Shown: positions 13,181-19,681 of the stretch, piece after piece
Position numbering within the stretch: position 1 is the stretch's first letter
How the letters are laid out: the number at the start of each line of letters is the position of its first letter
Source: MGBC113645 sp036308445
Lineage (GTDB): Bacteria; Bacillota_I; Bacilli_A; Erysipelotrichales; Coprobacillaceae
Assembly: GCA_036308445.1 (NCBI GenBank)
Contig: JAXJVS010000052.1
Location: 1 to 19,681 of the forward strand
Direction of reading: 5' to 3'
DNA length: 19,681 nucleotides
Notes under the pieces: generated by a model
Seen by the model: only the letters and a program-made list of their open reading frames with translations
Database searches by the model: none
Told to the model about the DNA's origin: nothing
Position numbers and translations under genes: made by a program

Positions 13181-13766
13181 AATGACATAAGTTCAAAATA
13201 ATATCCCAAGCTTGTTCAATACCTTTTTTATCTAAAGAAGAAAAACGTACAAAATAATCATTTTCATCAAAGTTCAAAGTTTTCTTAATTAACTTTTCGT
13301 TTTTTATCAAATCATTTCTTCTTAATTTATCTTCTTTAGTTGCTACTACAACAACTGGGATATCATAATATTTAGCATATTCATACATTGTTACATCATC
13401 ATTTGTAGGTTTATGACGATAATCAACAATTAAAACTAAAGCTCTAAGATTTTTTCTATTTCTCAGATAAGTATCAATCATTTCTCCAAACTGTTGTATC
13501 ATCTTATCACTTACTTTAGCATATCCATATCCAGGAACATCCACAAATCTCAAAGTATCATTAATATTAAAGAAATTAAGCGTTCTTGTTTTACCCGGAG
13601 TACCAGATACTTTCGCAAGTCCATTACGATTCGTCATTGTATTAATAAAACTAGATTTACCTACATTACTTCTTCCTGATAAACAAATTTCTGGTAATGA
13701 TTCATCTGGCCATTGTGACTGCCAGGCTGCACATAACATAAACTCAGCTTTATTGACTTTGTACAT
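13179..13766 (-). CDS. ysxC: Ribosome biogenesis GTP-binding protein YsxC/EngB
   Basis: A 195-residue TRAFAC-class GTPase required for maturation of the 50S subunit. G1 is GRSNVGKS at 31-38, the G2 threonine lies in GKTRTLNFF (59-67), G3 is DVPGYG at 76-81 and G4 is TKED at 143-146, with G5 near FSSLDKKG. Length is normal for the family. AGGAGG precedes the ATG closely. The lon terminator ends only about a dozen bases before this ribosome binding site, so there is no room for a separate promoter; expression probably relies on read-through or on a promoter inside lon. The lon-ysxC order is conserved in Bacillota. Confidence 0.96.
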   Translation of the reverse strand: MYKVNKAEFMLCAAWQSQWPDESLPEICLSGRSNVGKSSFINTMTNRNGLAKVSGTPGKTRTLNFFNINDTLRFVDVPGYGYAKVSDKMIQQFGEMIDTYLRNRKNLRALVLIVDYRHKPTNDDVTMYEYAKYYDIPVVVVATKEDKLRRNDLIKNEKLIKKTLNFDENDYFVRFSSLDKKGIEQAWDIILNLCH

Positions 13767-13782
13767 AATTTCCTCCTTTGAT

Positions 13783-13803
13783 AAAAAGAGCCATTTAGGC
13801 TCT
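13783..13803 (-). terminator. Short intrinsic terminator between lon and ysxC
   Basis: AGAGCC, a five-base loop and GGCTCT followed by TTTTAT. The 6-bp stem overlaps the lon stop codon. It is short and likely leaky, which would let ysxC be read from upstream at a lower level. Confidence 0.75.
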
Positions 13804-16126
13804 ATTTAACTAATGCATTTTCTAGCACTGTATCAATATGATCAGCTAGAATAATATTTAATTCCTTTTGAACAGATGCAGGAATATCTTCTATATCCTT
13901 TTCATTATCCTTAGGAATAATAATTGTTTTAATACCACTACGATGAGCAGAAATTGATTTTTCCTTCAAACCACCAATTGGTAACACTTGACCTCTTAAA
14001 GTAATTTCTCCAGTCATTGCTACATCATTTCTAACTGGCTGATTCTTAAACGCTGATAAGATCGCAGTAGTTAGAGTCACACCGGCGCTTGGTCCATCTT
14101 TCTTGACAGCTCCTTCAGGCACATGAATATGAATATCTTGTTTATCAAACGCAATATCATCTAGACCATATTTTTTACTATTTGCTTTCATATAATCTAA
14201 TGCGATAGATGCAGATTCCTTCATAACATCTCCTAATTGACCAGTAATAATACATTTACCACTACCATCAAAATGATTAACTTCAATTGGCAAAATATCT
14301 CCACCAAATTGAGTATATGCCATTCCTGTAACAACCCCTATTTGAGGATCACTTAATTTCTTTGTATGTTCAAATGGTGCTTTACCCAAATATTCTTCTA
14401 AAGAATCAACAGTAATTGCAATAGTTTCTACTTTATCTTTCAAAACTTTTAATACAGCTTTACGACATAATTTAGCAATTAATCTTTCTAATTCACGAAC
14501 CCCTGCTTCTCTAGTATAATGACGAATGATATACATCAAAGCATCTTCATGAAATGTTAGCTGTGTATCATATAATCCATGAGCAGATAATTGTTTTTTA
14601 ATAAGATGTCTCTTACTAATTTCAAGTTTTTCTTGTTCTGTATAAGAAGATAATTCAATAATTTCTAATCTATCTCTTAATGGACCAGGAATATTACCTA
14701 AATCATTAGCAGTTGCAATAAATAAAACTTTAGATAAGTCATATGGTTCTTCAATATAATTATCAGAGAATAAAGAGTTTTGTTCAGGATCTAACACCTC
14801 TAACATCGCACTTGTTGGATCACCTTTATAATCACTAGACATCTTATCAATTTCATCTAATAAGAATACCGGATTAATAACCCCAGCTTTCTTCATTCCT
14901 TGAATAATTCTACCAGGCATAGACCCTAAATAAGTACGTCTATGTCCTCTAATCTCAGCTTCATCTTTAACTCCACCTAAAGAAGCTTTAACAAACTTTC
15001 TATCTAATGCTCTAGCAATAGACTTTGCTAAAGAAGTTTTACCAACACCTGGTGGCCCTACCAAACAAATAATAGGTGCATTTAAAGACTGAGTCATCTG
15101 CTTCACTGCTAAATGCTCAATGATTCTTTCTTTTGGTTTTTCTAAACCAAAATGATCTTCTTCTAATACTTTTTCAACCTCTTTAATATCTTCAATATCC
15201 TTTGTTTCCTGATACCAAGGTACCTTCATCACCCAATCAATATATGATCTAACAACATTTGCTTCCGAAGAAGCAGCAGGCATCATATCATAACGTCTTA
15301 ATTCTTCTTCGATTTTTTCAACAATGTGTTTTGGATATGGTTTTTCTTTGATTTCAGTTCTAATCCAGTCAGTATCATCTTCTTTATTAGGAGTATCACC
15401 TAACTCTTCTTTGATAGCTCTTAATTTTTCTCTTAAATAATACTCTTTTTGATTTTCATCAATACTTTCTTTCACTTTAATATTAATCTTCTCTTCTAAA
15501 GCATTGATAGTCTTTTCTTCTTCCATACTTGCAAGAACTAACAATAATCTCTTATTAACATCATTTTCTGCTAAAATTGCTTGTTTCGTCTTTAATTCAA
15601 CTTGAATATATTGACCAATAGTGTCAGCAATTCGACCAGCACTCAATGACTGAGTTAAATTCATTAAAATTTCTCGAGGGAACATACGAGTATTCTTACT
15701 CATTTCTTTAACTTGATCAGAAACTTTTCTTGTTAAAGCAATGCGTTCATTTTCGTCACCTTCTATATCTTCTAAATATTTAACTTTCCCATAAAAAGTA
15801 TCCACATTTTCATATAAAGAAAGTAACTCTACTCTTTTAATTCCTTTTACAGTTAACTTAATAGTACCATGATTATCTTTTTTAATTCTTCTAACCACTT
15901 TACATAAAGTCCCATGATGAAAAACATGATCATAATCAGTCTTTTCATCCATAGGATTCACTTGTGAAATTAAAACAATATTTTCATCATGTTCACCAAC
16001 ACTTCTTTCAATAGCTTTCAAACTAAAAGAACGTCCAACATCAATTGAAATTTCATGTTCCGGAAAGACAAGTATACCTCTTGTACATATAACAGGTAAA
16101 TCTAATATCATATCTAATTCATCCAT
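13802..16126 (-). CDS. lon: ATP-dependent protease Lon (LonA)
   Basis: A 774-residue AAA+ protease that degrades misfolded and regulatory proteins. The N-terminal LON substrate domain spans about 8-205, a coiled coil follows, Walker A is GPPGVGKT at 357-364, Walker B is FLLDEID at 421-427, and the serine-lysine protease dyad is S680 in KDGPSAG and K723 in GLKEKSISAH, 43 residues apart as in E. coli Lon. This is the soluble LonA type, with no membrane segment. AGGAGGT precedes the ATG by about ten bases. The tig terminator lies immediately upstream, leaving no separate promoter in the gap. clpX and lonB, found between tig and lonA in B. subtilis, are absent here. Confidence 0.97.
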   Translation of the reverse strand: MDELDMILDLPVICTRGILVFPEHEISIDVGRSFSLKAIERSVGEHDENIVLISQVNPMDEKTDYDHVFHHGTLCKVVRRIKKDNHGTIKLTVKGIKRVELLSLYENVDTFYGKVKYLEDIEGDENERIALTRKVSDQVKEMSKNTRMFPREILMNLTQSLSAGRIADTIGQYIQVELKTKQAILAENDVNKRLLLVLASMEEEKTINALEEKINIKVKESIDENQKEYYLREKLRAIKEELGDTPNKEDDTDWIRTEIKEKPYPKHIVEKIEEELRRYDMMPAASSEANVVRSYIDWVMKVPWYQETKDIEDIKEVEKVLEEDHFGLEKPKERIIEHLAVKQMTQSLNAPIICLVGPPGVGKTSLAKSIARALDRKFVKASLGGVKDEAEIRGHRRTYLGSMPGRIIQGMKKAGVINPVFLLDEIDKMSSDYKGDPTSAMLEVLDPEQNSLFSDNYIEEPYDLSKVLFIATANDLGNIPGPLRDRLEIIELSSYTEQEKLEISKRHLIKKQLSAHGLYDTQLTFHEDALMYIIRHYTREAGVRELERLIAKLCRKAVLKVLKDKVETIAITVDSLEEYLGKAPFEHTKKLSDPQIGVVTGMAYTQFGGDILPIEVNHFDGSGKCIITGQLGDVMKESASIALDYMKANSKKYGLDDIAFDKQDIHIHVPEGAVKKDGPSAGVTLTTAILSAFKNQPVRNDVAMTGEITLRGQVLPIGGLKEKSISAHRSGIKTIIIPKDNEKDIEDIPASVQKELNIILADHIDTVLENALVK

Positions 16127-16144
16127 TTATTCATTACCTCCTAT

Positions 16145-16169
16145 AAAAACAAGACGCTTTTAGCGTCTT
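16145..16169 (-). terminator. Intrinsic terminator of tig
   Basis: AAGACGC, a five-base loop and GCGTCTT followed by GTTTTTAT. The 5' arm overlaps the tig stop codon, and the lon ribosome binding site begins only a few bases after the T run. Confidence 0.85.
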
Positions 16170-17448
16170 ATTTTACGTTATCTTTGATTAATTGAACAGC
16201 TTTTCTAGTAGATAAATCAGCTTTAATCTGATCTAATTGTCCACCAAAGATTTTCTTGATTTCATCTACTTCTTTACCATAATAAGATGCGATTTCTTTA
16301 ATTTCTTCATCAACTTCTTCATCAGTTACTTCAATTCCTTCAACTTTAACGATTTCAGCTAAAATTAAATTGAATTTAACACGGTTTTCTGCTTGTTCTC
16401 TAACTTCGTTTCTCATATCTTCTTCAGATTTTCCAGTAAATTGCTGGAATAATTCTAAAGTTAAACCTTGTTGAGCTAAGTTTTGTTCGATTTCTTTTAA
16501 CATATAATCGATTTCATTTTCAACCATAACATCTGGTACATCAACTGGTGTATTTTCAATAACTTGTTTAAATACTTTATCACTGAATTCATTTTCAGCT
16601 TGATTTTGTTTTTGAATTCTAATTTGTTCTTTAGTATAAGTTTGTAAATCATCTAAAGTTTCTACACCATCAATATTAACATCCTTAGCTAATTCATCAT
16701 CAATTTCAGGTAAAACTTTAGCTTTAATTTCATGAACCACTACTTTGAAAGTAACTTCTTGACCAGCTAAATCTGCAGCTTGATAATCTGCTGGGAAAGT
16801 AACATTAATTTCTTTTTCTTCATTTACTTTCATACCGATGATTTGTTCTTCAAATCCAGGAATAAATGAACCTGAACCAATTTCTAATGGATGGTTTTCA
16901 CCTTTTCCACCTTCAAAAGGAACACCTTCTTTAAATCCTTCAAAATCGATAACAGCAGTATCACCGTTTTCAACTTCACCGTCTTCTTTAACAACTAATT
17001 CAGCGAATTGATTTTGATAATCTTTAATTTTTTCATCAACTTCTTTTTTAGTTACTCTTACACTTGGTTTTTTAATATCTAAACCTTTATATTCTCCTAA
17101 TTTTACTTCAGGAGCAACAGGAGCAACAACTTTTACTTTTAATACTTCTTCAGTTAATTCAACAACTTCAACTTGTGGTTGACCTACAGGTTGAATATTA
17201 TTATCTAAAAGAATAGAAGCATAATTCTTATTTAAAATAACATCAGTAGCTTCTTCTAAAATAGCACCTTTACCAATTCTAGCTTTTACTAATTTAGTAG
17301 GAGCTTTACCTTTTCTAAACCCATCAAGCTTTACGCTTTTTGATAATTTATTCAATGCTTTTTCTTGAGCATCTTTCCATTCTTCAGTAGTAAAATTAAC
17401 TTCAACTTCAACTAAACTTTTTTCTAATTTATTACAAACAGTTTCCAT
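16168..17448 (-). CDS. tig: Trigger factor, ribosome-associated chaperone
   Basis: A 426-residue chaperone. The N-terminal ribosome-binding domain carries the signature GFRKGKAP at 43-50, the FKBP-type peptidyl-prolyl isomerase domain spans about 150-245 (GDTAVIDFEGFKEGVPFEGGKG ... FIPGFEEQIIGM), and the helical C-terminal arms form the chaperone cradle. It meets nascent chains at the ribosome exit. The start is ATG at 17448 with GGAGGAG just upstream; a longer reading to 17508 would cover the promoter and is rejected. A near-consensus sigma-A promoter and a CIRCE operator precede it, predicting HrcA control together with other heat-shock genes. Followed by a terminator, then lon. Confidence 0.97.
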   Translation of the reverse strand: METVCNKLEKSLVEVEVNFTTEEWKDAQEKALNKLSKSVKLDGFRKGKAPTKLVKARIGKGAILEEATDVILNKNYASILLDNNIQPVGQPQVEVVELTEEVLKVKVVAPVAPEVKLGEYKGLDIKKPSVRVTKKEVDEKIKDYQNQFAELVVKEDGEVENGDTAVIDFEGFKEGVPFEGGKGENHPLEIGSGSFIPGFEEQIIGMKVNEEKEINVTFPADYQAADLAGQEVTFKVVVHEIKAKVLPEIDDELAKDVNIDGVETLDDLQTYTKEQIRIQKQNQAENEFSDKVFKQVIENTPVDVPDVMVENEIDYMLKEIEQNLAQQGLTLELFQQFTGKSEEDMRNEVREQAENRVKFNLILAEIVKVEGIEVTDEEVDEEIKEIASYYGKEVDEIKKIFGGQLDQIKADLSTRKAVQLIKDNVK

Positions 17449-17479
17449 TTTTTCTCCTCCATATACTTCGACACTGCTC

Positions 17480-17508
17480 ATTATACATGAAACATATAGA
17501 CTTTGCAA
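17480..17508 (-). promoter_or_regulatory. Sigma-A promoter of tig
   Basis: TTGCAA, a 17-base spacer and a perfect TATAAT, giving a predicted leader of about 25 bases. The CIRCE operator begins six bases upstream of the -35 box. Confidence 0.82.
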
Positions 17509-17513
17509 CTATT

Positions 17514-17540
17514 TTAACACTCTATTTGTTTGAGTGCTAA
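17514..17540 (-). promoter_or_regulatory. CIRCE operator (HrcA binding site) for tig
   Basis: TTAGCACTC-N9-GAGTGTTAA matches the CIRCE consensus TTAGCACTC-N9-GAGTGCTAA with a single change and exact spacing. HrcA is the heat-shock repressor that binds this site in Bacillota. The whole operator is also the last eight codons and stop of the TPR gene (peptide LALKQIEC then TAA). Confidence 0.88.
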
Positions 17541-18437
17541 AATTATTTCTTCAATCTCACTTTCATCTACACCATAAGCAATTTCTAAATCTTCCATTGA
17601 TATTTCTATTGATTGTAATAACGATAAATAATATTGAATACCAGCCGCATAAACAGCATATTCATCATCATAAATCTCTTTTGGAAAATAAGAATATAAA
17701 ACATATTCTAAGTATTCCTGACATAAGGCTAATAATGATGGATTCTCATCTTCTAATTCCCTCTCCAACAAACGATAAATCCCTTCATAAGCATTTTGAG
17801 ATAAAACCAAAGGTAAATAAGCAGGGTTAAAATCATAAATAACACCGTTTTTAAAAACTTGCATTTCATCATCTATCTGTTGCTCTATTAATGTCTCCAT
17901 GATAATAGACTTCGCAAAAGAATGTTTCTTAGGATTAAGTAAGAATCTCTCAATGGCTGGAATAATCATTCTTACATTTAATTGCTGTAATTGATCTAAA
18001 GCCATATACAATAAATCATCATTACACTCTTCTTTATCTAATAACACTGCAATCTCATCAACTGAAAAAATCTGATTCTTAGCCTCTAATGTATAATTTG
18101 CTTCCTGTTTAGCAAGTAATATCTCATCATAAGCCGCATTAAATAAAGATTCGTACTGATACGGAATATAAGGCATTGACAACTCTTCTATTAAAATATT
18201 AATTGCTTCTTCAAATTCTTCTAATTCCTTTAAAACATTTAAATAGATAGCAATAACATCATAATAAGTTTCTTTTGCATTTGCTTTTGCAAAAGCCGCT
18301 TCACTTCTTGCTTGTTTATAATCGCCTAAGGCATTCAAACAAACAAGACGTTGATAACGTATGGTCTCATCATTTAAATCCGTTAAATACTCTAAAGCTT
18401 CCTTAAATTCTCCTGACTCTATCAAATCATTTACCAT
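17514..18437 (-). CDS. TPR-like repeat protein (YsoA-like by position)
   Basis: A 307-residue, strongly acidic, nearly all-helical protein. Tetratricopeptide-like helix pairs are visible in the first 110 residues (SGEFKEALEYL, LGDYKQARSEA, LEEFEEAINIL) and the rest resembles the DUF3196-type TPR proteins of Bacillota and Mollicutes. Such folds mediate protein-protein contacts; no enzymatic motif is seen. In B. subtilis the TPR gene ysoA is also directly upstream of tig, so this may be the counterpart. GAGGTGAT before the ATG is a strong ribosome binding site and a sigma-A promoter precedes it. Its last nine codons form the CIRCE operator of tig, so its C-terminus is under DNA-level constraint. 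No terminator follows. Confidence 0.75.
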   Translation of the reverse strand: MVNDLIESGEFKEALEYLTDLNDETIRYQRLVCLNALGDYKQARSEAAFAKANAKETYYDVIAIYLNVLKELEEFEEAINILIEELSMPYIPYQYESLFNAAYDEILLAKQEANYTLEAKNQIFSVDEIAVLLDKEECNDDLLYMALDQLQQLNVRMIIPAIERFLLNPKKHSFAKSIIMETLIEQQIDDEMQVFKNGVIYDFNPAYLPLVLSQNAYEGIYRLLERELEDENPSLLALCQEYLEYVLYSYFPKEIYDDEYAVYAAGIQYYLSLLQSIEISMEDLEIAYGVDESEIEEIILALKQIEC

Positions 18438-18459
18438 TAAATCACCTCATTGTTTAACA

Positions 18460-18488
18460 ATAATATCAAATAAACAATAAAAACGCAA
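18460..18488 (-). promoter_or_regulatory. Sigma-A promoter of the TPR gene
   Basis: TTGCGT, a 17-base spacer and TATTAT directly after the pfkA terminator. A 13-bp dyad, ATTGTT-T-AACAAT (18449-18461), overlaps the predicted start site and could be an operator. Confidence 0.65.
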
Positions 18489-18490
18489 TT

Positions 18491-18517
18491 AAAAAAAGTT
18501 TCCGAAGAAACTTTTTT
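18491..18517 (-). terminator. Intrinsic terminator of pfkA with a UUCG tetraloop
   Basis: On the minus strand AAAGTTTC, TTCG and GAAACTTT form the hairpin, followed by a T run. The stem overlaps the pfkA stop codon. Confidence 0.88.
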
Positions 18518-19634
18518 ATTCATCACCAAAGCTAACACCAATAGCTTTTGCTGCTTTAACTAATTCTCCATTAGGATCAACATGTTTTTGTTGACCAACT
18601 TTTGCAGCTCCGATAACTTCTTCTAAAGAAGTATATCCCATCTTATCTCCATTAATAGTTACAACATTACCAAACTTACCTTCATTAATTAAATCAGCAG
18701 CAGCAACACCATAACGAACAGATAAAATTCTATCATAAGCAGAAATATCTCCACCACGAATGATATGTCCTGGATTTACAGAACGAACTTCATGATTAGG
18801 AACAACCTTTTCCAAATCTTCAGCCACTTTAGCAGCAATACCACCTAAACGAATTGGATCTGGTGAATCTTCTACAATCTTACCGATAACTTTAGTACCA
18901 TCAGCATATTTAGCACCTTCAGCTACAGCTACTACAGTATAAGGTAATCCAGCTTCATCACGAGCTTTAATCGCTTTAGCGACATTTTCAATTGTGAAAG
19001 GAATTTCAGGAATTAAGCAAACACCTGCATTACCAGCTAGACCAGCATATAAAGTAATCCATCCAGCATCTCTTCCCATTAACTCACAGCAGATAACTCT
19101 ATGATGAGATTTTGCAGTAGTAGTTAATCTGTCAATGAAATCAGTACCAACTGTCATAGCTGACATAAATCCATAAGTTACATCAGTACTAGCTAAATCA
19201 TTATCCATAGTTTTAGGTACACCAATAACATTAACACCTTTTCTAGAAAAATCTCTAGCACTTGTTAAAGTACCATCTCCACCTAATACAACTAATACAT
19301 CAACACCAGCTTTTTTAAGGTTTTCTACACCAACATCACTAACATCTTTTTTTACTTTTCCACCTTTTCCATCATCAACTAAATAATCAAAAAGGTTATC
19401 TTTGTTAGAACTAAATAAAATAGTTCCACCTTCTTTATAAATATTCTCAACTTTTTCTTCAGTTAATTCTATATAATTATTGTTATATAAACCTCTATAT
19501 CCATAAACATATCCAATAACTTCCCAACCATATTTTCTAATTGCTGTTTTAGTTATTGTACGAATGACAGCGTTTAATCCTGGACAATCTCCCCCACCAG
19601 AAAGCAACGCAATTCTCTTAACTTTCTTTTCCAT
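18516..19634 (-). CDS. pfkA: 6-phosphofructokinase
   Basis: A 372-residue phosphofructokinase that makes fructose 1,6-bisphosphate in glycolysis. Visible motifs: GGGDCPGLNA (13-22), the nucleotide-site motif GGDGT (118-122), the catalytic loop PKTMDND (140-146) and the substrate-site MGRDAGW (186-192). The glycine in GGDGT predicts ATP as phosphoryl donor, while the lysine in PKT is typical of pyrophosphate-linked and group III enzymes, so this belongs to the longer Gly/Lys type rather than to the short (about 320 residue) B. subtilis PfkA. The start is ATG at 19634, six bases after GGAGGAG; the upstream ATG at 19649 overlaps that binding site and is rejected. A -10 box lies near the window edge. 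Confidence 0.93.
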   Translation of the reverse strand: MEKKVKRIALLSGGGDCPGLNAVIRTITKTAIRKYGWEVIGYVYGYRGLYNNNYIELTEEKVENIYKEGGTILFSSNKDNLFDYLVDDGKGGKVKKDVSDVGVENLKKAGVDVLVVLGGDGTLTSARDFSRKGVNVIGVPKTMDNDLASTDVTYGFMSAMTVGTDFIDRLTTTAKSHHRVICCELMGRDAGWITLYAGLAGNAGVCLIPEIPFTIENVAKAIKARDEAGLPYTVVAVAEGAKYADGTKVIGKIVEDSPDPIRLGGIAAKVAEDLEKVVPNHEVRSVNPGHIIRGGDISAYDRILSVRYGVAAADLINEGKFGNVVTINGDKMGYTSLEEVIGAAKVGQQKHVDPNGELVKAAKAIGVSFGDE

Positions 19635-19664
19635 ACTTATCTCCTCCATTTTTCCTACTTTTTT

Positions 19665-19670
19665 AGTATA
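19665..19670 (-). promoter_or_regulatory. -10 box of pfkA
   Basis: TATACT about 30 bases before the start codon. The matching -35 would lie beyond the end of the window. Confidence 0.5.
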
Positions 19671-19681
19671 ATAAAAAATTA

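Noticed and set aside
17449..17508. N-terminal extension of trigger factor by 20 residues
   Set aside because: It runs through the sigma-A promoter and ribosome binding site; the ATG at 17448 with GGAGGAG begins the protein at the normal place for the family.
17514..17540. CIRCE stem read as a terminator of the TPR gene
   Set aside because: The stem is followed by AATAG, not a T run, and the match to the HrcA operator is nearly perfect.
19635..19649. Upstream ATG of pfkA
   Set aside because: It lies within the sequence that includes the GGAGGAG binding site for the ATG at 19634, and has no binding site of its own.
1..19681. CRISPR arrays, tRNA or rRNA genes, prophage or plasmid modules, defence systems
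   Set aside because: No regularly spaced repeats, no cloverleaf-like or rRNA-like GC-rich segments, and no phage, plasmid or defence genes were seen; the only mobile feature is the insertion sequence.

Overview
This is a low-GC, strongly AT-biased stretch of chromosome from a spore-forming Bacillota. Gene content and compactness fit the Erysipelotrichia/Coprobacillaceae group (relatives of Thomasclavelia ramosa and Coprobacillus), but this placement is an inference from gene order, not a database match. Apart from one insertion sequence, every convincing gene is on the minus strand, so transcription runs from high to low coordinates.

In transcription order the layout follows the Bacillus subtilis ysoA-tig-lon-ysxC ... 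spoVID-ysxE-valS ... spoIIB-radC-mre-min-spoIVF locus, stripped down. It holds pfkA; a TPR-like protein; tig; lon; ysxC; a compact spoVID-like LysM gene with a ysxE/cotS-like partner; a valine T-box leader controlling a DUF4375-like gene plus valS; a tiny unannotated double-glycine-leader peptide gene; a SpoIIB-like SPOR-domain gene; radC; and a tightly overlapping operon mreC-mreD-minC-minD-spoIVFA-spoIVFB. Compared with B. subtilis, clpX, the hem genes, folC, comC, maf and mreB are missing from their expected places. Below coordinate 2420 lies an accessory zone: an intact ISNCY-type insertion sequence (transposase on the plus strand), then a two-gene minus-strand unit encoding a 47-residue two-helix membrane protein and an MGMT/ATL-like protein without the alkyl-acceptor cysteine, ending in a terminator.

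Regulation is unusually legible. A CIRCE (HrcA) operator upstream of tig is made of the last nine codons of the preceding TPR gene. The T-box has a GUA (valine) specifier. Two sigma-E-like promoters with identical 13-nt spacing precede the spoVID-like gene and spoIVFA, the two places where mother-cell expression would be expected. Good sigma-A promoters precede mreC, tig, the TPR gene, the T-box and the transposase. Five intrinsic terminators (pfkA, tig, lon, ysxC, valS) overlap the stop codon of their own gene, and two of them leave almost no room for a promoter before the next ribosome binding site.

The most novel item is the peptide gene at 7632-7790 (52 aa, leader ending NGGG). It lies in a supposedly empty gap between valS and the SPOR gene. 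It is followed by a perfect 12-bp hairpin that looks both like its terminator and like a lock on the ribosome binding site of the next gene. The genes together serve glycolysis, protein folding and proteolysis, ribosome assembly, valine charging, cell shape and septum placement, and activation of late sporulation (pro-sigma-K processing and spore coat assembly).
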